The translations under genes were made by a program, and so were the position numbers. From Ascaphus truei (lineage: Eukaryota > Chordata > Amphibia > Anura > Ascaphidae), in assembly GCA_036426205.1 (NCBI GenBank), contig CM071570.1, forward strand, positions 143,150,563-143,214,562: a stretch of 64,000 nt of DNA, in the 5' to 3' direction. Below are positions 11,914 through 22,079 of this stretch, one piece after another; the stretch's first letter is position 1; the number at the start of each line of letters is the position of its first letter. The notes beneath the pieces are model-generated. The model saw only the letters and a program-made list of their open reading frames with translations. It was not told the DNA's origin and did no database searches.

Positions 11914-12812
11914 ATGCAGAGCCCAACAAATGCAGACCCCCCTGAGGTGGGCCAAAGTGTCTCCATGGAACATTGGCAATTCCTAAGCGACCAACTCACT
12001 AATGTCACACAGAAACTTTCTAATTTGTATCTCCGGAAAGCTCCTGTGGCACCATTTACCCCGGTCCCTGTGCCTTTAAGTAATCCGGGGCCACGTATTC
12101 CAATACCCAACCAGTACGACGGGGATCCCCTCGCTTGCCGTGGGTTCCTGAATCAGTGTGACGTCCAATTCGAGATGTCCCCGTCCCACTTCCCTACTGG
12201 TCGTACTAAGGTGGCCTAGTCTATGCCCTACTCACTGGCGACGCTCTCTCTTGGGCTTCTCCCTAATGGGAACACAGACCAGATATAACCCAAGATTACT
12301 CCAAATTCCGGTATGAGTTCCAACAGGTTTTTGACACACCAGCGTGTAGGGAGACTGCCGCTTTTTCCTTGTTTCATCTCTCTCAGGCTCGTAGGTCAGC
12401 TGCAAGATAAGCGGTGGAGTTCCGCACCATCGCTGCAGAAACCCAGTGGAACGATTAAGCTCTCGCTGCGGCATACTGGCACGGTTTGTGTGAGTCTCTC
12501 AAAGATGACCTTGTAGCTCACGCCCGGCCTTCATCCCTCAAGGAACTCATTGCCCTCAGTATCCGGATGGATCAGCGTACTCAGGAACGACGCCACGAGC
12601 GCCACCATTCTTGTTCTCTCGTCCTTGCCTGTCTCTCCTAGGTCTCCTCCATTGGCTCTCCCTGCGTTGGACACCCCAGAACCGATGCAAATCTGTAGTC
12701 AACAACTTCGGGCTGCTGAGAAAGCGCGACGCCGTCAGAGGGTCTCTGCTTCTACTGCGGTTCCCCAGAACACAAACTTCGTCACTGCTGCTTGAAACCA
12801 GGAAACGGGAAC
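11914..12812 (+). pseudogene. gag: gypsy1 gag with zinc knuckle (frameshifted)
   Basis: The ATG at 11914 lies just after the LTR and opens a frame with a gag-type segment (IPIPNQYDGDPLACRGFLNQ at 12090-12150), where vertebrate chromovirus gag shows the same RGFLNQC pattern. The frame stops at 12219 and matching sequence continues in other frames. At about 12738-12790 one frame shows a CX2CX4HX4C zinc knuckle (CFYCGSPEHKLRHC), the nucleic-acid-binding motif at the end of gag. Gag would form the particle and package element RNA. Stops and frame changes make this a pseudogene. Confidence 0.8.
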
Positions 12813-12829
12813 GCCCAGTAAAGGTAGAG

Positions 12830-13402
12830 GGGCTTCTACTGGGTACTATTTCTCCTTGCCCCTCTCTCCCTAAGAAACTACCGAAGAAAATATGGCTCCC
12901 CATAACTCTCGAGGGTCTGGATCTTCAAGTAGAGGTTGAAGCCTTAATCGATTCCGGGTCTGGTGGCAACTTTCTTGATCACGCCTTCGCTTGCAGAAAA
13001 CAAATACCCTTAGTCAAGAAAATGTCGCCCATCCGCCTGGAGGCTATTGACGGACGACCGCTTCAACCAGCCTTCATCATTTGGGATTCTATTCCACTTA
13101 CCCTGAACACCGCTGATGGTCATACCGAGGTAATGGTCTTCGATGTTTTCCACTCCCTTACTGTTCAGGTTATTCTGGGATTGCCGTGGCTTCAGCTACA
13201 CAACCCGCGTATTGATTGGACCAATGTTTCGCCGATCCGATGGGCTAATACCGCAGAGAAGACGGTCTCTCCTTCTGTTGCCGTGCTCGCTGGTCTTGAC
13301 ACCACCTCATCTTCTTATTATGCTTTACCGAAGGTATACCATGAATACTTAGATGTCTTCAATAAAATCCAGGCTGAGAAGTTACCCCCCTCATCGCTCT
13401 AA
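12830..13402 (+). pseudogene. pol: gypsy1 aspartic protease region
   Basis: The open frame contains the retropepsin active-site pattern ALIDSGSGGNFLD at about 12943-12981 and the downstream ILGLPWL pattern near 13170-13190 that forms the second part of the fold. DSG in place of DTG is common in vertebrate gypsy elements. The frame runs out at a TAA (13400-13402) just before the RT region, which continues in another frame. The protease would cut the gag-pol polyprotein. Confidence 0.8.
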
Positions 13403-14855
13403 TGACATTGATTTGATTCCTGGAACCATACTTCCCAAGTCCAAGTCTTATCCCTTATCTGTGCTCGAGATGGAAGCAATGACGTCATACATCCAGGAGA
13501 ATCTTAAGAAGGGGTTCATCTGAAATTCCACCTCCCCCGCCGGGGCAGGCTTCTTCTTGGTGAAAAAGAAGGATGGCTCCTTAAGACCCTGTATTGACTT
13601 TCGTGGGTCTCCTTAAGACCCTGTATTGACTTACGGTAAAAAAACATTAACCCCTTCCTTTGATTTCAGAACTCTTCGACGTCTACAAGGTGCCTCTATA
13701 TTCTCCAAACTCGATTTAAGAGGAGCCTACAATCTAATTCGTATAAGGGACGGGGACGAATGGAAAACTGCATTTAACACGCGTTCGGGACATTATGAGT
13801 ATTTAGTGATGCCGTTCGGCCTATGCAATGCCCCTGCTGTTTTCCAAGAGTTCATGAACGATATCTTCCGGGACATTTTGGGAACATTCGTCATCGTATA
13901 TTTGGACGACATCCTCATTTTCTCCAAAAGCTTGGAGGAGCACATTCGCCATACCAAACTGGTACTCTCCCGGCTTCGTACTAATCGCCTCTACATGAAA
14001 ATGGAGAAATGTCTGTTCCATCAATCTTCCACAGCCTTCTTAGGCAATACAATCTCTGACAAAGGTTTCACCATGGACCCTGAGAAATTGAAGTCTGTGC
14101 TCGACTGGCCGTTGCCAAACTCCCTCAAAGCCCTGCAGCGCTTCCTTGGCTTTGCTAATTACTACCGGAAATTCATCTGTAATTTCTCCACTATTGTTCT
14201 ACCTATCACTGCCTTGACCAAGAAAGGTGCTGATCCGACTGTTTGGTCCCCCGAGGCCATTGAAGCATTCGACTTTCTCAAGAGAGCCTTCGTATCTGCC
14301 CCTATCCTTCGGCATCTGGATTCTTCCCTTCCTTTTACTCTAGAAGTAGATGACTCAGATGTGGGAGCCGGCGCAGTGCTTTCTCAGAGATCTTCCCCAC
14401 AGGAAAAACTCTATCCTTGTGGATTCTTTTCCAGGAAGTTCTCTTCGGCCGAGAGAAATTATGATGTCGGGAACCGTGAGCTTCTGGCCATCAAGTTGGC
14501 CCTCCAAGAATGGAGACATCTCCTCGAGGGTACAAAGGAGCCAGTAGCCATCCTCACCGATCACAAAAACTTATTGTACATTGAGGGAAATCGTCGGTTG
14601 GGATCTCTTCAAGCTCGTTGGGCTTTGTTCTTTTCACGGTTCAATTACACAATTTCTTATATTCCTGGCAACAAGAATATCAAAGCGACCCCTTGTCTCG
14701 TCAGTTCTCCACGGAGAACGAATCTAATGAATCTTGGGAGACGATTCTTCCCGCTAAGTGTATTATTTCCGCCAACAACTTTGATGTCTTGGATGAAATC
14801 AATAAAGCAGGCTCATATTCCTAGGAGATTTAAGGTGCCAGAAGAATGCTTGTAG
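13403..14855 (+). pseudogene. pol: gypsy1 reverse transcriptase and RNase H
   Basis: RT copies element RNA into DNA and RNase H removes the RNA strand. The N-terminal fingers (13403-13625) are broken by a stop near 13519 and a 32-bp tandem duplication ('ctccttaagaccctgt' at 13577 and 13609). From 13626 the frame is open for 409 residues with the palm motifs [10 protein letters not shown] and VYLDDILIF (catalytic aspartates present). RNase H follows with [16 protein letters not shown] and [10 protein letters not shown], keeping the D-E-D residues. The frame ends at 14855 after a shift near 14690. It is close to gypsy2 in this window. Confidence 0.9.
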
Positions 14856-15444
14856 ACTGCCCTGTGTTTTCGCCACAAAATACTTCTGTGGGGACATTCT
14901 TCTAGATCTGCTGGCCATCCAGACTACAAGAGGACGTAGACCTGATCCAACGGACATTTTGGTGGCCTAAGATGAACAAGGACATTTTTGACTTCACCAG
15001 AGCTTGTCCAGTCTGTGCCCAGAGCAAATCCGCCTGACACAAACCTTTTGGTCTCCTCATGCCTTTTCGTATTCCGGAACAACCTTGGAAACACATCTCC
15101 AAGGACTTTATTGTGGAACTTCCCAATTCTAAAGGGATGAATACGATCCTTGTCGTAGTAGACAGGTTTTCCAAGCATACACACTTTATACCCCCAGTTC
15201 AGCCACCTTGGCTGACGTTTTTTCTAAGGAAATTTTCAGATTACACGGTGTTCCCATTTCGATTGTTTCGGACAGAGGTTCTCAATTCATTTCCATGTTT
15301 TGGCGAGCTTTTTCTCAGAGACTTGGCATTTCCCTTCTATTTTCCTCGGGTTATCACCCACAAACCAACAGGCTTTCGGAGAGAATGAATCAGACGCTGG
15401 AACAGTATATCTGATGCTTCGTATCTGAATCGCAGGACAATTGG
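14856..15444 (+). pseudogene. pol: gypsy1 integrase, N-terminal and catalytic core
   Basis: Integrase pieces lie in several frames. The zinc-binding region (14880-15040) has many breaks. The core begins near 15060 with [20 protein letters not shown]. The second catalytic aspartate is in [10 protein letters not shown] (about 15262-15290), and the third catalytic residue is the glutamate in the [10 protein letters not shown] stretch (about 15380-15405). A stop follows at 15412. Frame changes between the blocks rule out function. Confidence 0.85.
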
Positions 15445-16150
15445 GTGGACCTGTTACCCTGGGCTGAGTTTGCCATTAACTCATTAAAAAATGAATACAC
15501 GCAAGGGTCACCTTTTTTCATTAACTTTGGATTCCATCCCAGCAATCTTCCCCTCTCCTCCGTCCCCTCTGGTGTTCCCGCAGCAGACTCTCACATTTCC
15601 AGTCTTCAAAACTCATGGAAAAAGATTCTAAAAGCTTTGCAAGGTTCCGTTCAAAGACAAAAGATGCAAGCAGATCGGCGACGTCAATTGTGCCCAGTAT
15701 TCAAACCCAGAGACAGAGTTTGGCTATCTTCTAAGAATATCAAGCTCAAGACTCCTTCCCAGAAACTGGCCCCGAGATTCTTGGGTCCTTTCAAGGTCCT
15801 TGAAAGGATCAACCCGGTCGCAAACCAACTTGCACTTCCTCCTACCATGAAGATCCCCTCCGTATTCCACGTGTCTCTACTTAAGCCCTTGATCCAAAAT
15901 GCCCATTTTCCGGACCGCCCTCAGAGACCTAATCCTGTTGTCATACAAGGACAACAAGAATTCGAAGTCCAGTCCATTCTCAATTCACGTTGGTCTAGGG
16001 GCAGACTTCAGTTCCTCGTTCACTGGAAAGGATATGGCAGGGAGGAATGCTCCTAATACCATCTCATCACATTCATGCCCCAGCGCTCCTCAGACAGTTC
16101 CGTTGGAAGTTTCCTCATAGACCTTGGGAGGATCGCCCGGAGTCCGATCC
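15445..16150 (+). pseudogene. pol: gypsy1 integrase C-terminus with chromodomain
   Basis: The frame from 15445 continues the integrase C-terminal domain (DRVWLSSKNIKLKTPSQKLA near 15712-15770, then FLGPFKVLERI). It ends in a chromodomain starting FEVQSILNSRWSRGRLQF (about 15961-16014) and VHWKGYG. In chromoviruses this domain steers integration to chromatin marks. A shift near 16050 breaks the last helix, which continues in another frame to about 16130. Confidence 0.85.
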
Positions 16151-16165
16151 TCAAGGGGGGGATAC
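16151..16165 (+). other. gypsy1 polypurine tract
   Basis: A purine run (aagggggggata) lies directly upstream of the right LTR start at 16166, the normal place for the plus-strand primer of LTR retrotransposons. Confidence 0.7.
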
Positions 16166-17112
16166 TGTAACGGATCGGGGGATTTGCGCTTCCCAGCGTG
16201 TCCCCGTCACTCCAAGTCCCACGGTGGCTAGCTGTCCCTCTTCCGTAAGTCCCTACTCTCTCTCCTCCTCCTCTCAGAGCCGTTCCTCCGCTGCATGGTC
16301 TGCACGCCCAGGCACACGTTCAGGGCACGTGCGCGGCTCCCTCACTGAGCGCGCGTGCTCTCGATCGATTGTCACTTGCCGTGGGACACGCGCCCCTCGA
16401 CATGCCTCTGTCATCCCAGCTCTTACCGTACCTGGCTCCTCCGCTTCTCCTTCCCTTCTGCCTCTCTTGCCAAACACCTCCCCCGCGATACACCCCTCAC
16501 GCCCTGGTACACACGCGGTGCGCGCGCATAACAATCTTACAGAAGGCGTGTGCATTCGCTCTAGTTATTAGCCGTCCCCAGACACTGGCTCCGCCCCCCG
16601 TCGGTTACATGCTATTACCCTGGATTACCTCCCTGTCTCCTCCCCTGCTCTCACGGACCTATCCCTGTGGCCCTTCTTCCCATATAACCCCACTCTATCC
16701 TTTCAGTCCTTGCTCTGCATAGCTTTCCTGTAGCTCCTGTGTGTGCAGTGTCTATGCCTAGCTCCCTTGTCTGTTTCAGCTCTGGTTCCTGTCCCTGCCC
16801 CTGGTTGGATTCCTTTGGTTTGAACTTGAACTCTGCTTTGGACTTGACTACTCTGCCTTCTCCTGCTCTTGAACCCTGGCTTTCGGACATCACTACGCTG
16901 CTCTCTCCAACCCCTGAACTCTGGCTTTTGGACATTACCTTCCGACCTCTGGCACCCCGGATTCAGCAAGTATAACGTTAACCCTTACTCACCAGGCCCG
17001 GCAACGCAATTACCACACTCCGGGCACGCCCTCACTGCTGTGGGTGCGTGTTATACCCTTACCCACCTCAGTAATGGGGACTGGCCAGGTCTGCCGGCAT
17101 ACAGGCGTTACA
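16166..17112 (+). repeat. gypsy1 3-prime LTR, complete
   Basis: The LTR starts tgtaacggatcgg and ends ggcgttaca, an imperfect TGTAAC/GTTACA terminal pair as expected. The length is 947 bp. The last 181 bp recur as the left LTR remnant. The middle is CpG-containing with GC-rich islands. A TATA-like word is not obvious to me. Confidence 0.85.
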
Positions 17113-17646
17113 CATATTTACTCGTGGCCAAGTTACTGATAGAAGGCACTCTTATACCATAATAGGTTTGCCAGTACTTACAAGAATGTGCATAAATATC
17201 ATGCATAAGCTTGGATAGAGAAGCAATATATTGTAGAACAATGTAGCAATGTAGGAATGGCAGGAGCATTAGGAGATCTGCCCATAACGGTCAATACAGA
17301 TCAACAATGTTTTTATGACTGTATCCCTGGATCCCCATAATCCTATTAAAAAATAATTATAGTTATAGAAAGATGAATAAAGGAATCCCTCATTTAAACC
17401 GTGAGGTGACTGGGTCTGGAGCTGAAATATCCAGCGACATTCTCGTTGAAGCAGACTCTTATCCCAGTCTCCTCCCTTGGGATGGCATGGGACATATTCA
17501 ATTGCAGCGAAATGCATGACAGCTTTGTTACCTTGGTGATGTTCTATAACATGTCTTGCACCAGGGGTATCGACTGCATTTCTAACGCTACCTATGTGTT
17601 CCGAAACTCTCATTTAAACGCTCTGTGAGTTTTGCCTACATACATA
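17113..17646 (-). pseudogene. PLE1 GIY-YIG C-terminal part and 3-prime end
   Basis: Read on the minus strand, the frame shows the YVGKTHRAFK strand of the GIY-YIG nuclease (about 17646-17617). After a frame break it continues MRVSEHIGSVRN and the PLE C-terminal signature with KGGDWDKSLLQRE, WIFQL and GLNEGF. The 3-prime untranslated region runs to the gypsy1 joint at 17112. In PLEs this domain nicks target DNA for target-primed reverse transcription. Confidence 0.85.
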
Positions 17647-17678
17647 ATTCCACAAACACATGTCATGGGGTATATTAC

Positions 17679-17904
17679 AGACAATATAAGGGAAATGCTT
17701 CACACCTCAAAAAGAAAAATAATGATACAGTTACTGGTGCTCCAGTGTTTGCACGAAAGCCTGCAGTCAGTCCTGAACAGATGAACAAAGGACATAGGGC
17801 ACAACGGGTTTAGCAAATCAAACTCATTTATTGAGCCAACACGTGGTTGGCTCAATAAATGAGTTGATTTGTGCTAAACCCGTTGTGCCCTATGTTCCTT
17901 TGTT
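17679..17904. mobile_element. 226-bp insertion with a 60-bp foldback, flanked by a 15-bp duplication
   Basis: The sequence catg(g/a)ggtatattac occurs at 17664-17678 and again at 17905-17919, interrupting the GIY-YIG domain of PLE1. The inserted DNA ends in a foldback whose arms (about 17782-17840 and 17846-17904) pair around ccaacacgtggttgg. A 15-bp target duplication is unlike a cut-and-paste MITE and suggests a small retroelement or snap-back PLE tail. Confidence 0.7.
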
Positions 17905-18467
17905 CATGAGGTATATTACACCACAGCTCTGACAGTTCATGAAATCTTTAATTGTATATGTTTTTGTGTTTGATGAATTTGAGAAGGTCTTTGTTATCTT
18001 CATGTATTTACAGGCCTTGCATCTAGTGCAAGGAAAATAGCCCTGAGGTTTTTCACCCAACCAGGTCTTTGAGGATTGTGTCTGGAAGTGACTACGTAAA
18101 AGGCAGTCTTTCTGATTCTTACTTCGTCTACAACCCATACTTGGAACATCATGTAGAATGCCTCTCAGATCTGTATCTTCAACCAGTATGTGCCAATGTT
18201 TTTTCAGAATATTTTTGATATCATGCCAATGACTGCTGTAACCTCCAATAAATCTTATGATTTTTTCTGTGGGGTCTTCTTTTTTATTGTAAAGCAAAGT
18301 GTTTCTTTGGGATACCAAGACTCTATAGTAGGCCCTCTTAATGATTTTCCTGGAATATCCACGTTCTGTGAATCTCTGGGACATATCTATAGATTGTTTT
18401 TTGAAGTCAGCAATTGAGGAGCAATTGCGTCTTAACCTTAGAAATTGTCCCACAGGTATATTATTGG
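17905..18467 (-). pseudogene. PLE1 linker region with Cys-rich motif
   Basis: This is the minus-strand continuation between RT and GIY-YIG. It has an open frame of 187 residues with FTERGYSRKIIKRA, the cysteine motif GYFPCTRCKACKYM and, at its end, NCQSCGVIYL, the first strand of the GIY-YIG domain. The cysteine pattern is typical of PLE proteins. The frame is cut by the 226-bp insertion. Confidence 0.85.
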
Positions 18468-19384
18468 TTATGTGTTTGGGTGATGGCTAGAGGCCATTAA
18501 TAGGGTGTTCGTTGAGGTGGGTTTTCTATAGATATTTGTTTCTATCTTGCCCTCTATTGTCTTGGAAACTGTGATGTCTAGGAACTCTATAAGTGTATCA
18601 CTTACTTGATATGTTAATTTCAGGTTGTGTGAGTTGGTATTCAACACTTGAACAAACTCTTCAAGAAGTGATTTGATTCTGTTCCAAAACAGAAGGACAT
18701 CATCTATATACCTGACCCACAATACTATATGCTCTGTGTACCTTTCAATAGTCTCGATGAAGACTACCGTCTCCTCCCACCAGCCTAGATATAAATTGGC
18801 ATAGATGGGAGCACAGGTGTTCCCCATCGCCGTACCCTGTATTTGATGGTAAAGGTTTTGTCCAAACAGAAAGTAATTGTGGGTCAGAGTGTAATCGAGG
18901 AGTGTGAGTACAAGGTCACTATGTGGCTTAGTGTCATCACCTCTAGCTCTCAAGAAATGGGCGATTGCCTGCATCCCATATGTATGTGGGATGCTAGAAT
19001 ATAGCCCCTCCACATCTAAACCCACTAATAATTTCCCTTGGTCTAATGTGATGTTGTCTCTGACATAAGACAGAAGACCAGATACAAAAGAATGTAAGAA
19101 GGAGTCTAAATATACGCTTATATGTGAGGTATAACCCCCTTTTGGATTTTGGGAAGACAATAGAATGTTGCCAGCTGTGAGTTTTTATATAGCATGAAAT
19201 CATGTTTTTGTTTGGGTGTAAGACCCTCTGAACAAATACTAGTGAGTTCCTTCAAAAAAGGATTAGTAGGGTTAGTTTTGAGGACCACATAACACCTGGT
19301 ATCCGACAACAGGTGTCTACATTCAGCAACATAGTCATGTTGGTCCATAATCACAATGTTGCCTCTTTTGTCGAATCTAGCCAT
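18468..19384 (-). pseudogene. PLE1 reverse transcriptase, 5-prime truncated
   Basis: On the minus strand a first frame (19384-19118) has the PLE pattern FDKRGNIVIMD, LLSDT and ATFYCLPKIQKG. A frameshift or small deletion near 19130 leads to the next frame, with motif A (GLDVEGLYSSIPH), motif B (GTAMGNTCAPIYANLYLG) and motif C (RYIDDVLLFW), all catalytic aspartates present. The N-terminal roughly 200 residues of a full PLE protein, seen in PLE2, are absent. RT would prime directly on nicked target DNA. Confidence 0.9.
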
Positions 19385-20017
19385 CTATTACCCACCAGGC
19401 AATGAGTGCATAATCCGGGGGTGCTTTATGACCCTATATCGGGTTTTCTGTTCTGTTGTTAACTCTTACCCTTTGCACCTGCCTTTTTAGGACCTTTTAT
19501 ATAGGTGAGCAGTCTGATTCATCAGCTTATTTGTCAGTCATTAGATTACTAATAGATATTTTTGTTTATTTTCTTGACTGGTTTTGATACCGTTAATTTT
19601 TCATAGTGGGAGCGATACCTGTCAGTGTGTGAAAAAGAAAGTACACCCTCTTTGAATTATATGGTTTTACATATCAGGACATAATAACAATCATCTGTAT
19701 CTTAGCAGGTCTAAAAACTAGGTAAATACAACCTCAGATGAACAACAACACATGACGTATTACACCGTGTCATGATTTATTTAACAAACATAAAGCCAAA
19801 ATGGAGAAGCTATGTGTGAAAAACTTAGTACACCCTTACTGCTTCCATAGGAATTAAGATGCTAAGTAGCAGACAGGTGCTGCTAATCAAATGCCCTTGA
19901 TTAATTGATCATCAGCAAGTGTGACCACCTCTATAAAAGCTGAAGTTTTAGCAGTTTTCTGGTCTGGAGCATTCAGGTGTGTGTTAACACAATGCAAGGA
20001 GGAAATACATTAGCAAT

Positions 20018-20319
20018 GATCTTAGAGAAGCAATTGTTGCTGCCTATCAATCTGGGAAGGGTTATAAGGCCATTTCCAAACAATTTAAAGTTTATCATTC
20101 TACAGAGAGAAAGATTATTCAAAAGTGGAAAACATGCAAGACAGTTGCCAATCTTCCCAGGAGTGGACGTCCCAGCAAAGTCACATCAAGGTCAGACCGT
20201 GCAATGTTCAGAGAAATTGCAAAAAACCCAAGAGTTACATCTCAGACTCTACAGGCCTCAGTTAGCATATTAAATGTTAAAGTTCATGACAGTACAATTA
20301 GAAAAAGACTGAACAAGTA
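20018..20319 (+). pseudogene. Tc1 transposase, N-terminal DNA-binding half
   Basis: In the frame starting at 20018 the sequence reads as the paired helix-turn-helix region of Tc1 transposases (LREAIVAAYQSGKGYKAISK, then a GRPSKVT linker and a second helix pair ending KRLNKY). This half binds the inner and outer terminal repeats. It is uninterrupted from 20018 up to the MITE, but the expected start just upstream is out of frame. Confidence 0.85.
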
Positions 20320-20707
20320 CAGCACCGACAATGTTTATTCGACTAAAAACCGCACGGCTGGATGCGTGGCGGCAGCGTGGAGAAGCGTTGGGAAGCGGCT
20401 CGTTCGCGTGACGTCGGTGACGTCACAGTGACGTGCGCGCCCGGCTTCCCTGGCTTCCCCGGCTTCCCCGGCTTCCCCGACTCCCCTGAAGGTTTGAAAT
20501 GAGGTAAGCGGGGGAGCGGGGATGCAGAGGGGCACAGCAGGAGCCGCTAGGGGGTCGGGAAGGTATTTAAATTGCGCGCGGATTGGAGGGGGGGGAAACG
20601 GAGGGGACGCGGCTGGATGCGGCTGGCGCACTGACTATTCTCAGCACCAGCCGGAGTAAGTCCCGGTCAACCGGCGGCTTTTGCTTCAATAAACATTGTC
20701 GGTACTG
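20320..20707. mobile_element. GC-rich MITE with TA duplication inside the Tc1 gene
   Basis: The ends are inverted: cagcaccgacaatgtttatt at 20320 and, on the other strand from 20707, cagtaccgacaatgtttatt. TA flanks both sides (20318-20319 and 20708-20709). Removing the insert and one TA restores the Tc1 reading frame from KRLNKY into GLFGRVARRK. The interior is GC-rich with gcgcg runs, repeated 'ggcttccc' and one perfect TGACGTCA (20418-20425). TIR and TA duplication fit the Tc1/mariner superfamily. No protein is encoded. Confidence 0.9.
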
Positions 20708-21301
20708 TATGGTTTGTTTGGAAGGGTTGCCAGGAGAAAGCCTCTTCTCTCTAAAAAGAACATGGCATCACGGCTTAGGTTTAAAGTTGCATCTGAACAA
20801 CCCACAAGACTTCTGGAACAATGTCCTTTGGACAGACGAGTCCAAAGTGGAGATGTTTGGCCATAATGCACTGCGCCACGTTTGGCAAAAACCAAACACA
20901 GCATATCAGCACAAACACCCCCTATCACGGTTTTGGAGGGGTGATGATTTGGGCGTATTTTGCAGCCACGGGCCCTGGGAACCTTGCAGTCATTGAGTCG
21001 ACCATGAACTCCTCTGTATACCAAAGTATTCTAGAGTCAAATGTGAGGCCATCTGTCCGATAGCTAAAGCTTGGCAGATATTGGGTCATGCAACAGGACA
21101 ATGATCCCAAGCACACAAGCAAATCTACAACAGAATGGCTGAAAAAGAAAAGAATCAAGGTGTTGCAATGGCCCAGTCAAAGTCCAGATCTCAACCCGAT
21201 TGAAATGCTGTAGTGGGACCTTAAGAGATCTGTGCATAAACAAATGCCCGCAAACCTCAATGAACTGAAGCAACGTTGTAAAGAAGAGTGGGCCAAAATT
21301 C
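20708..21301 (+). pseudogene. Tc1 transposase, catalytic half
   Basis: After the MITE the protein resumes and passes through frame changes. The DDE triad is visible: aspartate in LWTDESKVE (codon 20835), aspartate in QQDNDPKH (codon 21097) and glutamate in SPDLNPIEM (codon 21202). Stops at about 21061 and 21211 disrupt it. The frame ends in EEWAKI where gypsy2 starts. The catalytic half would cut and rejoin transposon ends at TA sites. Confidence 0.85.
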
Positions 21302-22059
21302 TGTTACGCCGGTACTGCCCGCAGACCAGACCCGTCCCTTCTACTGAGGTGAGGAACGTATATGGGCACGCACCCGCAGCAAAAGGAGCGTGTCCGGAGT
21401 GTGGTGATTTTGGCGTTGCCAGGCCAGGTGACGTTTAGCTAGCAATACTTGCCTGTACCAGTGTAGAAGTGTCGTCGTCGTTGCCATTTTAGCCAAGGTC
21501 AGTGATTGGAGAATTCCGGAAGGTCGTTGTCCAAGCAGGGGTCGAGAGCCAGAGAAGGACGTCCGCAAAGCCAAGTCGTAACCTGAGTGAATGAGAGAGA
21601 GAATGCCAGAATAGTGAACCTAGTGGAAACTATGTCGAGCAATGACTGAATGGCAGGACAGGCAATATAAAGCGTGGCTGACCAATAGGAAGAGGAGGCA
21701 GGCCTGGAGGAGTGCATGGAGCTGTCCTGGATAGGCTGTCCAAAGGAGGATACAGGTGAGCAGTCTTTATGCCTGATTGATCCTTGTGTTGGGGGCGGAG
21801 CCTCACTGCAGGAGAAGTGAATAAATTAAGAGAGTCCTGCGCGTGCTCTGTAACAGAGACGGGCGCGCGCTCGTAAACGGTAGCAGCCGCATGAGAGAGG
21901 GAAGATCCCGCAGGAGTGCGAGACCGCAGAGGATGACGGGGAACCCCCAGAGCCGCCGGAGGTAAGTGACGCCAGCGAGGAGTGCGCGCCACGGCAGCGG
22001 GGGTTAATAAAGGTGAGGAGGGACCAGGGCATGGGTGCCGCGATCCCAGAGTCCTCACA
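21302..22059 (-). repeat. gypsy2 3-prime LTR
   Basis: On the minus strand it starts tgtgaggactctggg (from 22059) and ends ccggcgtaaca (21302), with TG/CA ends and a length of 758 bp. It abuts Tc1 sequence at 21301. The interior has GC-rich stretches with gcgcgc words. Confidence 0.85.
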
Positions 22060-22079
22060 GTACCCCCCCCCCCCTTCAG
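22060..22079 (-). other. gypsy2 polypurine tract
   Basis: A minus-strand run of about 14 G preceded by 'cctgaa' lies directly beside the LTR, where the plus-strand primer is expected. Confidence 0.7.

Larger units (their letters stand above)
11731..17112 (+). mobile_element. gypsy1: Ty3/gypsy chromovirus, left LTR truncated
   Basis: A plus-strand LTR retrotransposon with gag, zinc knuckle, protease, RT, RNase H, integrase and chromodomain in the usual Ty3/gypsy order. The right LTR is complete at 947 bp (tgtaac...gttaca). Of the left LTR only the last 181 bp remain. Internal genes carry several frameshifts, stops and a 32-bp tandem duplication, so the copy is dead. It lies inside PLE1 and is therefore younger than it. 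Confidence 0.9.
10376..19548 (-). mobile_element. PLE1: composite Penelope-like element with 14-bp flanking repeat
   Basis: A direct repeat cagtcattagatta is found at 10376-10389 and 19535-19548. Immediately inside, the two ends are inverted copies of each other (10390-10483 against 19376-19460). The right part carries a minus-strand PLE gene (RT, linker, GIY-YIG) running from 19384 to about 17269. The left part is a deleted plus-strand copy whose 3-prime segment (11452-11733) mirrors 17233-17515. A chromovirus (gypsy1) lies between the two 3-prime ends. PLEs are known to insert by target-primed reverse transcription with variable target duplications and often carry inverted partial copies. 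Both PLE copies begin at the same 5-prime truncation point, and the N-terminal part of the gene is missing. Confidence 0.75.
19623..21301 (+). mobile_element. Tc1-type DNA transposon, twice interrupted
   Basis: The left end begins cagtgtgtgaaaaag at about 19623. A related inner repeat (tgtgtgaaaaacttagtacac) lies at 19812-19832, giving the double-repeat (IR/DR) arrangement known from the Sleeping Beauty group. The transposase is split by a MITE at 20320-20707 and cut off at 21301 by the LTR of gypsy2. The right end and the last roughly 40 codons are absent from the window. Confidence 0.85.
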
